Shown one piece after another: positions 23,974 through 35,696 of a DNA stretch of 64,000 nucleotides. The stretch is from the NCBI GenBank assembly GCA_037102815.1, contig BTPP01000009.1:806001-870000 (forward strand), given 5' to 3'. The notes under the pieces were generated by a model, which did no database searches, was not told the DNA's origin, and saw only the letters and a list, made by a program, of their open reading frames with translations. Made by a program: the position numbers and the translations under genes. Source of the DNA: Neurospora intermedia (taxonomy: Eukaryota > Ascomycota > Sordariomycetes > Sordariales > Sordariaceae). Position 1 is the stretch's first letter, and each line of letters starts with the position of its first letter.

Positions 23974-24172
23974 ATGATGTGTGGCCATTTTTTTGTGTGA
24001 AAGAAAATAGATTCCCCAGGTATTGAGCGGGTGTTTGGTTATTCTCGATTTTGTTTTCTCACATTTTTGGTATGCTTGTATGCTTGTGATAATGTACAAT
24101 GGCCCTCCACCTGTCGTCCTTCTTTCTCTCCTAACTTGATGTCTCCCAACACTTCTGATTTTAGTCGCCCCT

Positions 24173-25192
24173 CTAAGGAGCATTAACCCCAACCCTCGCC
24201 TTCACCGGCACCAACCCCCACGTCCTCCAGAACTCTCTCGAATCATACGCCCTTCCCATGAGCTCCATACTCCTCGGCAGCGCCTGGACTCCCTCCTCCT
24301 CCATCAACTCCATCACCCACTTCGCCTGCTCCCTCGGCTCCCCGTCTTCCTGTCCCTCGGTAGCCCACCCCATCAACAAACTCCACCAATCATACACAAA
24401 CCCATCCGTCAACATCCACCTCTGTCCCCTTCCATGCTCCTCCCACTTCTTCTTTCCGTCCTCCTTCTCATCCTCACAAGTCGTGATAATCTTAAACACA
24501 GCCCTCGCAATATCCAATCCATGAATCATGTGCAAACTCGTCTTGTGCCTCATCGCCTCCTTCGAAAAGGCAACCCTGCTCACCCAATTGCGCGGATCCC
24601 TCGCCCCGCCCCACAGCCCAGACAGCGCAAGCACCATGCCGTCCACCACCGACGAAGCAAGCAGTTCGTCTTCAGCTATGGCGCGCGGGTCCGTGGTCAA
24701 GTAAGGCGAGTGTCGCGTCGTGAAACCAAAGGGTTTTTTGTTCTTTGCAGCAGCGGCTTGTTCCGCCTCGGCTTTCGCCCTCGCCTCCCGTTCAGCCTGC
24801 TGCTCTTCAGGATTTTTGGCTCCATGGCGTTTCCTCCGCCCTTCTACTTGCCAGATACCCGTGCTGCCTAGTTGGATAAACCTGTACTTTTTTTGAGACT
24901 GGGAGGGGATAGGGTGCGTGGCAGCGTAGGTTTCTGTGAGCCAGGTACTTTGGCCGTGGCCTGTTAGGGGAAAAGTGATGAGGATGTAGCGCGCGCGCGG
25001 CAGGTTGGCGATGGGAGTGGGGTCTTTAGAGTCCGGGTCAAAGCGGAAGGGAATGGTGTCGATGCCGCACACGGGACGGCCGGTGGTGGTGGTTGCGGCG
25101 AAGGTGAGGGAGTCGGGGTGTTGTTGGAGGAGGGGGATGAGGAAGGTGGCGGTCCAGCCGGCGCCGAGGATGAGGAGGTCGACGCCTTCCAT
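24173..25192 (-). CDS. NAD(P)-binding Rossmann-fold protein
   Basis: This is a single-exon gene of 339 aa, transcribed toward and nearly meeting the synthetase gene (about 200 bp between stops). I take the start MEGVDLLILG (25190-25192) because it sits directly before the Rossmann strand; the frame stays open 52 codons upstream but that part is Pro/Ser/Thr-rich leader. Residues 5-18 carry the GAGWTA glycine-rich loop. LGSTGIWQ near residue 115 and a WGG-containing region resemble the extended SDR/epimerase-like family that includes bacterial YeeZ. A charged Ala/Glu/Lys-rich insert lies at about 125-155. The C-terminal part has Trp-rich blocks (DWWSLLMGW, REFWRTWGL). It probably binds a dinucleotide, but the substrate cannot be told. 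Confidence 0.8.
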   Translation of the reverse strand: MEGVDLLILGAGWTATFLIPLLQQHPDSLTFAATTTTGRPVCGIDTIPFRFDPDSKDPTPIANLPRARYILITFPLTGHGQSTWLTETYAATHPIPSQSQKKYRFIQLGSTGIWQVEGRRKRHGAKNPEEQQAEREARAKAEAEQAAAAKNKKPFGFTTRHSPYLTTDPRAIAEDELLASSVVDGMVLALSGLWGGARDPRNWVSRVAFSKEAMRHKTSLHMIHGLDIARAVFKIITTCEDEKEDGKKKWEEHGRGQRWMLTDGFVYDWWSLLMGWATEGQEDGEPREQAKWVMELMEEEGVQALPRSMELMGRAYDSREFWRTWGLVPVKARVGVNAP

Positions 25193-25885
25193 TTTTGTTG
25201 TTGTTATTGTTGATTTTGGTTTGGGTAAGTATTTTGGGGTGGGTGAAAGAGAGTGGTTTGGTGACTGATGGAAGAGAGGTCGTGAATTGTTAGGTGAGTT
25301 GGGGGGTTGACGGATGGGCGTTGATGTTTTGTAGTGAAGGCCGAGCACGGATAGAAGTTCCGATTGGCGGGGTCGTTTATTTATGGTTTACCTATTTCGG
25401 GTTAGCATGTCCCGATGACATCGTTCGGCCGGTGGCTGCCGCGATCGGGCGGGGTGGAGTGCAATCTTTCTTCGGCGCGTGCATCAGCGACGACGGGCCG
25501 GGACAGCCAGCCGGACGGACCAACAACGGATGTAACTGAAGCGAAGCTTGGGGGCATGATGTTGGTGACGATTGCATGCATAAACATGGAGAGACTAATG
25601 CTTGGACAAATGTCAGAGCAAAGCGACATGATCATTTTGGGGTTGAATCTGTTCTTGTTTTCCATCATTCGAAGTGTTTTGCAGCCATTTCCTGTGACAT
25701 GGCGTATTAGCTCTAGCAACCCGTAACTTATACATCGTAAGGCCAAACAAACCCAGGCGTCCGTGTCGGGTGTATCACTGCGACGAAAGAGAAAAAAAAT
25801 TAAAATAGGAAAAAGAAGACCAAACTTCCAAAACAAGTATGGCGAGCATCAATGACGAAGCAAAAACCTGAAAAAAAATAGAAGT
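25193..25885. other. Intergenic region
   Basis: It holds the promoter and leader of the Rossmann-fold gene and spacer up to tRNA-Trp. No gene is supported on either strand. Confidence 0.5.
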
Positions 25886-25957
25886 TGACCCCAACCCGAT
25901 TTGAACGGATAACCTTTCGATCTGGAGTCGAACGCGCTACCGTTGCGCCATAGGGCC
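25886..25957 (-). tRNA. tRNA-Trp (CCA)
   Basis: On the minus strand the acceptor GGCCCTA pairs with TGGGGTC through two G-T wobbles, with A as discriminator. The D arm reads GGCGCAACGGTAGCGC. The stem TTCGA/TCGAA holds the loop CTCCAGA, giving anticodon CCA. It is 72 nt long with no intron. Confidence 0.94.
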
Positions 25958-26475
25958 GTGTTGGAAATAAGCTCTAAATCTGCTAACTAAGTATACAGTG
26001 GCCATACACACATAGGATGAAGTATGGGTTCACCCATCCATTTCTTATTGCACCCCTCCATGGACCCCACGAGAGACACTCGACGAGAACACTCGAAACA
26101 GCAAGTTATTTTACAAACTACTCTGTAAAGTATCACCTAATTCCCTCACGCAAATTGTTATCAACTTCTCCGAACTTGTTTACAGCTTATATGGCTTGCA
26201 AGGGAACCACTGAAAGGTTGTTCTGAGCAGCTCCTTGGCGGGTTTTGCTCTCTTTGTCCCTCCACTATCTTAACCGTTGTTCGCGCCCAATACTCACGAC
26301 ACCATATGTTCACATCCTATTCAATCCATCCGTGACACGACTTGAGTCATACTTGCACCGCAATTTCTGCTCAAACGTTCGTCAAATCTTGGTGTGAGCT
26401 TTCTCCCCGTCGGGTTAAAGTACGTGGTGCAAATTCCCCCGCGTATAGCTACAAATGCCAGAACCTCTTACGAAT
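25958..26475. other. Intergenic spacer
   Basis: No gene is supported. It is the 3' flank of the zinc-knuckle gene and the upstream side of tRNA-Trp. Confidence 0.5.
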
Positions 26476-27357
26476 TCAATTGTCTTCCTTCTCAGCATAA
26501 GCCTTCAACATGGGAGCGATCTTGAAGATGTCAGGCCATGCTTTGAGACCGGCTGCAGTCAACTCCCACTCCCTCTCCGACTCGCTCTCCATCATCTTTT
26601 GACGGGTCGCTGCTTTCAAAACGGACGGGGACTCAGTCTGTTTGAGTGACTCGATGTTCTTCTGAACTTCAGCCTCTGAGTTAGTCTTGGGATCCTCGGG
26701 CCACCACGTCCTACTTGAATCATCTCCTTGAGAATAGCTGTAGCGCTTCCACAATTTGTTTGTGTGTTGACTGATTGCGAACTCTCTTGTCCATGGATAG
26801 AGTTTGTCGCCCTTCTCCGATGAGTGCTTGGCCAACACTTCCTTGTACTCTGTAGAGCTTAGCAAGTCGACCCAGCAGACACTCGACTCGATGGGAGGAC
26901 GCCCGCCACGGTAGAGGATCAGATATCTGCTCAAGACGAATCTTTGGTCTGACGCACTGCGCTTTGCGAGGACTGAACAGTTATCGAGCCCGTGGGAAGC
27001 ATCGTTGCACAGCACGCAGACTTTGATCGTCCCGCTAACCGGATCCCATGGGCCGATACAATGGGATGCCATATGGTCATTTCCTCCGCAATTGGCACAT
27101 GCAGCACCACTAGGCGACTTGACATGTGGAGCTTGTTCCAGAGAGAAGGCCAAGTGTATCCCACTTGGTTTCGGACCAACAAACTCTTTTGGTTTCTGGT
27201 TCTGCGTACCTCCGTTGGGCTTGTCTGTGGGTTCGGTCTTGACAATCTTGGCCACTTTCTTGGGCCGACTAATAGAATCCTCTTTTTGGTGGTCGGCAGA
27301 GCCCTGGGTGTTCTGTTGTCCCTTGTGGAACGCGGACAAGTCTCGCTTCCGGTTCAT
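26476..27357 (-). CDS. Protein with two CCHC zinc knuckles
   Basis: This is a single-exon gene of 293 aa. Two knuckles with perfect C-x2-C-x4-H-x4-C spacing sit at about residues 86-99 (CANCGGNDHMASHC) and 113-126 (CVLCNDASHGLDNC). The N-terminal 75 residues are basic and hydrophilic (PKKVAKIVKTEP). The C-terminal half is charged with several Trp residues and no fold I recognise. Knuckles of this kind usually bind single-stranded nucleic acid, so an RNA-associated role is the reasonable guess. The gene is divergent from the one starting at 28156, with an 800-bp shared upstream region. Such knuckles also occur in Gag-like proteins, but nothing else here (no protease or reverse transcriptase domain, no terminal repeats) suggests an element. 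Confidence 0.75.
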   Translation of the reverse strand: MNRKRDLSAFHKGQQNTQGSADHQKEDSISRPKKVAKIVKTEPTDKPNGGTQNQKPKEFVGPKPSGIHLAFSLEQAPHVKSPSGAACANCGGNDHMASHCIGPWDPVSGTIKVCVLCNDASHGLDNCSVLAKRSASDQRFVLSRYLILYRGGRPPIESSVCWVDLLSSTEYKEVLAKHSSEKGDKLYPWTREFAISQHTNKLWKRYSYSQGDDSSRTWWPEDPKTNSEAEVQKNIESLKQTESPSVLKAATRQKMMESESEREWELTAAGLKAWPDIFKIAPMLKAYAEKEDN

Positions 27358-28155
27358 CTTCGCATGATCAATTCGGTTATGATTTTGTGTGCGACCTGAA
27401 TGTTTGGTGGAAATGCCATTGTCAGTGGACCTGTTGAAGCCAAAACATTCCAGGGAAATGCCTCGGGATGGTCAAATGAGTGCACACCTACATCAAGCCT
27501 GGATACTCAACTCCCCGGACGGCGACAGTGCTTTCCCACGATACGCACTCGCGCGGTATAGACTTTTGAGAGATAGTGAACAGAATCGCCTAGTTCTAGA
27601 GCGCGACGACGAGGCGCGAAAGTGGGAGACTTTAGATTCGGTGCTGAACCAGAGTTGGAATGGTGAGTGGCTGATAACTTGAACGAATGTTTTCTTGTTC
27701 ACCGGGAGGTGCAAATCTACTAGTAGTCAAGCTTAGGTCAGTAAAGTAGGTGTCGTTATTGAGTGGCACCTGGTTGGCAAGTGGCGGCAATCAAGAGATA
27801 GCTCATTCCCCGTTTGAGGTCGCCAATCGTGACGCGTCATACCTACCTAGAGGTAACTGCTCAGACGCGATCAGGAAGCCGTACCTGCTCCCGGTCTTAA
27901 TGAAGGGCTCGGACGTGCAGTCAAGTGGCTCAACTGTTCTTCCATACCGTCACTCCTTCCCCTCCTTCGCTGCTAAATTTCCTTCTAGGGGTCGCATCGA
28001 TCGAATTAAGCCTTTTGGCTCCGTTTCTCCCTCCAAAACTTAATTTTATTTCCTCAAGTAAGCAGAAAATCCAGTTTTTGCCGACAGATTTACCCAAGGT
28101 ATTCGCAAGAGTCAGCAACACACTCCTGCTGTCGGTCGTCAGTCTGCTCCCAACA
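27358..28155. promoter_or_regulatory. Shared upstream region of a divergent gene pair
   Basis: This 798-bp interval separates the start codons of the zinc-knuckle gene (minus) and the orphan gene (plus), so it must hold both promoters. Open frames inside it have no recognisable content. The part nearest 28156 is T/C-rich, as expected of a leader. No specific binding site could be identified. Confidence 0.5.
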
Positions 28156-29951
28156 ATGTCGGCTCCAGAAGCCTCCAAGGCATTATTAGCCCCATCTTCG
28201 GCTCCAATTGCCTGCCCTGATCAGGAGCGACGCAGTCAAATTGTCCTCAAACTCGTGGCAGAGAACACCACACTGAGTGCGGATCGCGTTCAAGTTCTCT
28301 TCGACCTTGCCAAAAAGGAGGTACTCCGACAACTGGTGGCTTCCAACAAGGCGCCGCCCGCTATCTCAGAATCATACTGCTCCTGGCTGGCCGAGAAGAT
28401 GGTCTGGGCACGCTTCGGTACGTGAACATCCCAGAGCCGAGTCTCTCATCTCCTGCCTTGTTTATGTGTTCTGTTGCTCGGATGCTGATGGCGTACGCGA
28501 CGACAGTTCCTGGCGAGCCATTTTCTTTTGTGGAACCACAGCTTTCTCCCGGTCTCTTCCTGCAGCCGTCGGCGGAATATGTCACCGCTCTCTTACGCAA
28601 CATTACAAAGCAAAGAAGACTGGTGCTCGAAGCTGCTGCCGGAAGCTCGACCGAGCCAAATCCGAAATGGCGGTCGAAGAAGATCTCTCGGATCCAGCGG
28701 AAGAAGCTCATGAGTGTTACCCTGCACCGGGACTCGCGACCTGCTATCACAACGACAAGACATCTGACGATCAGGAGTCCCTTTAGCCTCACACTTCACA
28801 ACAGCCTGTGGAACAACAATGTCGATCAGCTCAAAAGAATTCTGCCCGGCTCGCAGACACTTCCTGCTGTACTCTGCCCCTGGGGTCGTGATTCACCCTT
28901 GCGACTGGAGGTTACTAGCGCGGCCTTAGCTCGCGGCTTCTTGGAAGTTGTCTTACTGCTTGATCCAGAACCACTAGAGAGCATCGGTGGAACTTTAATT
29001 GAGCAATACGTATCAGGGTACATGTTACTGCTCAAATGGTATCTCCACATTTTTGGCCAAACTCAGGATAAGGACTCGGTCGGCGTCAATCTCTATGGTG
29101 CCGTCACATATCAGCGTGAGAAGACGTTAGGTCATCCATTGGATGAAGCCTACAATTGGGTAGACAATCCAATCGACCTCAAAGTCATGCGTGAGCAAAT
29201 CGCCTGTGCAGACACCTCGTTATGGCTGGATTGGCAGAAAGCAGCCGAGACTGCGTACTCGACGTCTGAGATTTCCAAGGCGAAGACATTTGAGGAAGCG
29301 AAAGCAGTCATATACAAAACTGCGGACAACGACCTCATGGCGGGAATGAAAAGAGAGCACGCCCTACTACTGCTTCACGAGATCTGGCAGCGCAGGGGTT
29401 CGTTCCTTGATCGGTTCGTAATTGAAAAAGAGTACGATCGACTCGTGACCGACTACCTCCTTCCAGATGTCGTTTCTATACTCGACAACTTCTTTGACAT
29501 CAATACGATGCCAGAGAAAATGCATGAGTGGGCAGCAGCAAATCCATTCGATATCAAACGAAAGGATACAGAGCAATTGTGCGAGCTTATGTGGAGGGCA
29601 TGGCGGCAGCTTACGGCGGGCTTTGAGGAGAAACAAAAGAAGGTACTCTTCATGTATCAAGTGCAGCACATTCGGCAGATGTACCGAGAATATCTCGCTG
29701 AACCCAAGCTTTGTGGCAAGGGGTTGGTAGAGTTGAGAAAGTTTGTTTGCAAGAACGAAGCTCAATTCCTTCTGTCGGAAGAATTTCGTCTCCAATTGGC
29801 GCTTGACGAGTACGAAAAGCAGTTTGAGGCTTCAGCGCTTGTTGCGTGCCAAAAGGAGGGCGAGGAGGAGTTCGTGGCTTCCCAGAATGGCAAGAAGGAG
29901 AAAGATGCCGAGCAGAAGCATAGTGGAAATGGGGCCGCGACCCCTGAGTAA
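28156..29951 (+). CDS. Unrecognised 568-aa protein
   Basis: Exons 28156-28417 and 28507-29951 give 568 aa. The donor is GTACGT; the acceptor ACGACAG was chosen because it is the one that keeps phase. I recognise no family. The protein is soluble and largely helical in character, with Trp- and Leu-rich stretches (LWNNNVDQLKRIL, LLLHEIWQRRGSFLDRF, WRAWRQLTAGF), and ends in an acidic/basic low-complexity tail (EEEFVASQNGKKEKDAEQK). There is no signal peptide or membrane helix. The stretch from 28640 to 28790 is unusually basic and Ser/Thr-rich in the chosen frame, while another frame there is acidic and open to 28786, so the model is least certain there. It is divergent from the zinc-knuckle gene. 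Confidence 0.65.
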
Positions 29952-32069
29952 CGTCCAGAGTGAGCCAGGGAGGTTCCTGAATGCGGACACTGTACCAGGT
30001 TGATGGTTAGACCTCTGTCAAAAGCTGTCATTTACTGAACAATTGTGAGCGGGAGCTTTGGGTTCTGTATTACATATCTCAAGTCAGCCAGGGCAAGTTC
30101 AATTGAGACCAGGCCGGTGGGAAGAAAGGAGAGATGGCACCCACTGACAGTGTTCTGGCTGGGGAAAATTCAAAGAATCATGTACACAAACGGGAGGTTC
30201 AAGCTTTCCCACGGCCACCAACTCCCAAAAGACCTCGATGTACCAGGCAGTAGTAATGTATAATGTAGACGTGTTTCAATCCTTCCCCATCACTTGACTT
30301 GAGGACCTTTTCTCACCTAACCCACCAAAGTATCAATCACTACATAGTAAGCAGAGAAGAAGGTCAAAGGGGAATATGGCGGATATCAAAGTTTGCAAAT
30401 GAGCTCCCCAAGAAGACTTGCGTTCATGCAACAAAGAATTGACATCGAAAAAAGCTTTGCCTCCAGTCAATGGCGTCATCATAGAATGATAAGAGATTCT
30501 CTTTGTTCAATCAACCATGCTTCAATTTCAGCCAAGGCTGAGAACCTCGCAACCCAATCTGATCAATCAACCAAGCTGCTTAGAAAGAAAAAGAGAGAAA
30601 AAAAAAAAAAAAAAGAAAAAAGAAAAGAAAAACAGCTGCAAAATCACTCCGTCGAAAAAAACACTCACACAGACAAGAGCTGATATGGGATAGGAAATCG
30701 GAGACATCCGAACGCCCCCCGATCCCGGCTGTCCGCCACATGCCGGGCGTCCCTTCTAGCGTACCAGTGGTAATTACCTATGTACCCTTAGATACCGACC
30801 CTACCTGCACCCATACTTGAGTGTAGAGGACAGGAGAGGATGGAAGGCCCAGGCCAAGCCAAGCCTGATTGATACGGGGGAGCTACCCAAATTGATCGAC
30901 CAATCACCTCGTCTCAGTGCCGAGTTGGCTGGGGTTGGCTTATCTCTATCCAACAGCGATGCTGAATGGAATAAAGGTACCTGGGAGCTGGGCTTTCTTT
31001 TCTGATTTGACTTAAACCCTGATTTGTTGGCTCGTTAGCTAGCAAGCAAGGTCTGCCACCCTTCCGGTTTGGTCCAGGGCTACAGTCTGCGACTTCGTTC
31101 GCTTTTGGCCGAGGAGCTGAACGGGTCGAGGAGAAAGGGACGGGAGTGGTTGAATGGTTGATTTAGATGACGATTTCCCCACAATGCGCCAATGTACACT
31201 ACCATGCCCCCCACGCTTTTTTGCATTGGTGGGTGCATACGGTAAGAGATCGCGTGGCAGATGGAGTTGGAAGGGCGCCCTTGGTTGGAACTCAATAGAG
31301 AATTGAAAGTTACCTTGGGACTGGACGAAAGCTAAATGAAGGTCGAGACCATTCACTTGTTCTTCTTACATCAGCGGTATTGTGCTATTGACATGGAAAA
31401 AGTCTGGAGACGTAATATCTGAGGGAAGAGTATGACTACCTCTATCTAGCTACCTGATCTTTGGAGTTGATGAAGCCGTAGAAGGAGCCGTCCGGGTGGC
31501 GAGAGTGGTATCGGGGATTTCCTAAGGCCCTTCGTGATGCCTGGGAACGAAAAGTCAACACCATCCCAGACGACGACGACGACGACGATAAGGCGACATG
31601 AAAGTATCACTACACTCGTTAGTTGGATCCCGCCGATTCCAATAGAGAAGGACCCTTGCGCTCAGAGCCGTCTCGCCTCTCGCCTATTGTCCACGACACG
31701 TTGCCTTGGGCCCGTCGTTTTGGAACATGGACTTGGCCGATTGCGACTGTAACGAGGCTAAAGATTTGAACAATAGGGATGTCGCCGGGTTGCTGGACTT
31801 ATCCGTCGGCTGGGTCCGGGGAAGTATCACTTGCTTGGTGTTGATGACGATGGATGTTCAGCTGAGAGAATTACCGATTTGGAAACTCATATTTGAGGAG
31901 TGCCGGATTGGTGAGAAGCAGGAATTAGGTAAAGCAGGCAATATGGTACACTTATCAATGATATCACTTACACTTACTAGGTTGAACTATCGCCGTCCCT
32001 ATCAGCGGCCGCAACACTGCCTAAACCGAGGTTAGCGTTGGTGTTTTAGCGTTAATTGGGGATTGCTTA
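29952..32069. other. Gene-free 2.1 kb up to the transposon
   Basis: No gene is supported. It contains an A-rich run at about 30584-30630 and a CGA triplet array at 31570-31588. Base composition stays ordinary right up to the TA that borders the transposon, so the AT-rich compartment starts sharply. Confidence 0.55.
30584..30630. repeat. A-rich low-complexity tract
   Basis: A nearly pure A/G tract, mostly A, on the plus strand. It could be an old retroposed poly(A) tail, but no body with target-site duplications is visible. Confidence 0.7.
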
Positions 32070-32184
32070 ACCGTGGGTGTGTGGTTGGGGATATCTGTAG
32101 AAGTACGCAACACCCACTCTCTTGCAGAGAGTGGGTAAAAAAATCGAGGGACAGCCAGGAATCGAGGGTCAGTCAAGTCCGTAC
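32070..32184 (+). repeat. Left terminal inverted repeat, 115 bp
   Basis: It begins ACCGTGGGTGTG. Inside it, 32112-32136 is a perfect hairpin (11-bp arms ACCCACTCTCT/AGAGAGTGGGT, loop TGC). Next come two near-copies of an 18-bp unit starting ATCGAGGG at 32143 and 32161, probable transposase-binding repeats. Confidence 0.92.
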
Positions 32185-35083
32185 ATCAAATGTAGCCCTG
32201 TTTTATTTTATTAGTAAATCGCACCAAAAATGGAACCAAATCACCTCGATTGACATTATTTTATCGGTCTTACTATATTATAACGACGGCTACTCCTATC
32301 CCTATCCCTATCAGACAATATATATTTACATTATAATATACTCTCTAGTATTCTCTTTATTTATTTGGTTAATATTATAAGCGCTCCCTATACTTCTTAA
32401 AAGGGATAACGTAAATCCGCTCCTATACGTACCGTCCGATAGCTTCTAATTGCCTAGGGATAATAATATATATAATATATTATAAAGACTACTAAATTAG
32501 TGTTAGAATCCAATATATGAAATGCTATTCGTATATTTAATTATATTAAAAACGTAATTTAGCGGTACTATAAGGTTCTTAAGGATACTAATTACCCTAA
32601 TTTAAAAGGTCGTAGTACCGGGTAGCCAACGAGCTTTAACGTAATAGAAAATTTTGTAATTGAAGTATATACCTATTAGCTAATCGATGTAGGGGGTATA
32701 CCCGGTAGAGATCTTATAGAGGATATTATAAATAAGATCCGTACTAAATATATACTTCTATTACTAATTATATTAAAGTATTAGTATAAGAAGTAGAAGG
32801 AGGACTACCTTTAGTACTCTAATATTAAAATAAAGCCTATTGAAGTTAAACGTATATTGGTTTAATAATATATTAATAACGTTGTTAAATTCTTTAATAT
32901 TCTTAAAGTTATAGTAACCGACTATGTTGTACTAGGATTTAGAGTTTGGAATATTAATAAGACCGGTTATTGTATAGCTATATTCGGTAATAATTTTGAA
33001 GTTTTGATGGTGATTAAAATAAAGAAATAGTAGGTTAATTAATACTCCGATAGATATAGGGTAATTAAAATACTAACCTTAATAAATATAGTAAGAAGTT
33101 ATTAATTTAGCTAATTATAAATCGGTTACTTTAATCGGTAGAGGTAATAGTATTAGTAATTATTTACTCCTCTTTACTATATTTAAAAAATAGTTAATAG
33201 AGGATATAGTAAATAATAATTTTAATAGTAATGCCCGTTTTATTCAATTAGAGACCGCTTTTAATAATAGTAATATTATAATAGACTAGATCCGTTATTT
33301 TAACCTTCACTCGTAAAAGTATTATACCCTAGTCTAGCAAAATAGTTTTTACTTAATAGAGGGAGAGATTAGCGGTTTTATAAAATAGTTTAATTGTAAC
33401 GAGGATTAGTTTAATACCGATTTAAATATTTATATATATAACCCCGACGAAATAAACGAAAAATATAATATAAAAGCCGCAACCCCGCTAAATAACCGCT
33501 TTTATCGACTATTAATATTAAACTCTTTTTCTAATTATTATAATTTAAATCTTTATAAATATTACTTACAATTTAATATCCGTATCCTCTTTTTGCCTCT
33601 TTATAACTCCTATTTTCTATAGCCTATAAATATAGGCATCTTTCAACCGCTAAAAGCAACCTACTAGAAGAGACTTAAAGAATACTTCCGGTATAGGGAG
33701 TTAAATCTAAACTATACCTAATATACTACTAATTTATAAAGTATTTAGGATTATATATTTAAATATATAAATATTATTTTTAATTTTAAAAAGAGTAGTA
33801 TTTACCCGCTAAATCGCATACGTATTCTATTAGCTCTATACGAGAAAGCGACGTTTAAAATTACGATTAAATTCTTAGAAATATTATTAAACGAAGACCG
33901 TTAGAAGGTTAGCGTTAAATCCCTTACCCTATTAATAAAGAAGCTAGGAATTGATATAATATATTATAATAAGGAGGTCGAACACGCTTTTAAATTAGTC
34001 GAATTGCAGTTTTATAAGGGGATATTCGCTTATAGTTATTTAGAGAAGTATTAATTAGAATAGTTTTAATAGTTAGAAGTACTAAACTCTAAGAAATCTA
34101 GGAAGTATATAATTAAATTAGAAGGATAATTTATAAATAATATTACTATTAAGTACGTATAATATAAAGTCGAGAGATGTAATATAGTAAAAATAGTAAT
34201 CGAGAGGAAGAAGTAAATAAAATTCGTTATAGAGGAGTAAAAGAAGGAGACGGCTACTTTAAGGGGGAAATAGTAAGTTGAAAAAAAAGACCCTACTAAC
34301 CGTATAAAATCTAAAAAAAATCGTTAGCGCTAACCGACTTTCGAAGAATAATTAATCAAAATTAATAATAATAATAGTTATTACAATTTTAATAACCCTC
34401 GTTATCCTCTTTAAATATACAATAGTAAACGAAAGCCGGCTTTTATAATTAATATAGGAGAAACGCCCTTCGTACTTAATTCTATATTGCGACTACTTTA
34501 TAATATAATTATTACAAATAAAGGCGCGATATTATTAATAATAATTAATAATATTTTAAATAAATCTAATAGCGATTCTAATAGTAATAAGGAGGAGGGC
34601 GCTAATTAGAAGATTATAATTAATACCGATAGTAATAATAATAAAGGGGGAGACGAATAAGTAAATAAAAAAGAGGAGGGTAATAAAAATAGGTAAAAAG
34701 ACAAAGATAAATTCGTTTTTAACCGAGAATTATACTAACTAATATAAATTCAACCGCGCCCTCTAAATAAAGTCCTTATTACATTAGGGAAAATTCCCCT
34801 CCCAATAATTAATTCGAATCGTAAATACAATAGTATAATAGAGAGTATATTTATTATAAGAAGTAAATGCGCCGACGACCCTTTATTCAAGCGACCGAAT
34901 AAAGTAACGTTAATTATTAATAACGTACGCTACTTCTATAAAATGAGGGAGATAGATTAAATAGTTAAATCCTAGTAATATAGAGCTATCGTTAGATTTT
35001 AGAAATATCTATAGCTTTATATTTATATTGTCAATTGAATCTATTGACTTTATAGTATAAATAAGGGTATTTTAGTAGTAGGC

Positions 35084-35198
35084 GCACGGACCTGACTGAC
35101 CCTCGATTCCTAGCTGTCCCTCGATTTTTTTACCTACTCTCTACAAGAGAGTGGGTGTTGCGTGCTTCTACAGATATCCCCAACCACACACCCACGGT
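35084..35198 (-). repeat. Right terminal inverted repeat, 115 bp
   Basis: The reverse complement matches the left arm at 109 of 115 positions by my alignment. One of the six differences falls inside the hairpin arm, so its stem has a mismatch here. Confidence 0.92.
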
Positions 35199-35696
35199 TA
35201 TCTGCAGTGTGGCCACTCGGGGGCATGTCCGCCCCTGACAGGTGGGTAGCTGAGTGGAGTCTGCCGCCGATAAGATCTCCTTTCGGGGAATCCACCTCAG
35301 CCTTGGCACCCCGTAACCGTTAGGAGCGGATACTCGACAAAAGTATTTTACGCAAGCCACGGCGGCGAGACAATCCGTCTTCGTCCTTCTTTCGAAGGCT
35401 CGGAGGGGGGCACCGCGCCCGTCTGGACGGCTTATTGTTGGTTGCCCCCCTTCTCCGGCCATCGTACAGTCTACCAGGAACGATATATCACCATCCCGGT
35501 GCCGCAGTCCTGTCATCCTCCATCCTCGGTTCATCTCATTGTTGCTGTTGTTAGTTGCCGTCTCTAATTGGCTCAACGTCGGCCCGGGCACCTTCGACTT
35601 CGAGTCATCCTATATCATCACCAGTTCCATCGACAATCAGACCCCTTTTGACAACCCATTGAGACTTCGACACTCTCATCACAACAAACCGCAACC
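35199..35696. promoter_or_regulatory. Upstream region of the purine permease gene
   Basis: Only 498 bp separate the transposon edge from the permease ATG. The DNA here has normal composition. The final 120 bases are C/T- and CAT-rich, typical of a 5' leader. An open frame on the minus strand (35130-35591) spans the transposon edge and is not credible as a gene. Confidence 0.55.

Larger units (their letters stand above)
32070..35198. mobile_element. RIP-altered Fot1/pogo-type DNA transposon
   Basis: This is a 3129-bp element with 115-bp terminal inverted repeats (32070-32184 and 35084-35198) and a TA dinucleotide directly outside each end (32068-32069, 35199-35200), as for Tc1/mariner/pogo insertions. 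The two arms differ at six positions, all transitions, with no indels. The interior is extremely TpA-rich with stops in every frame, typical of RIP. Transposase traces remain on the plus strand: a WNINKTGY-like block near 32950, where a DDE transposase would have N-x-D-E-x-G, then a block near 33510-33600 resembling LLILD-x-SS and ILFLPLYNS, followed by a PINIGIFQPLK-like stretch, then IYPLNR near 33805. Order and spacing fit the Fot1/pogo DDE domain. It is non-autonomous now. Age is hard to give because RIP acts within one sexual cycle. Confidence 0.88.

Noticed and set aside
28277-28786. Acidic frame overlapping the orphan gene
   Set aside because: It looks protein-like at its end, but its upstream part is poor and no splice sites connect it to the main frame; kept only as a warning on the model.
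35130-35591. 153-residue minus-strand frame across the transposon's right edge
   Set aside because: It starts in the permease promoter and ends inside the terminal repeat; no homology or coding character.
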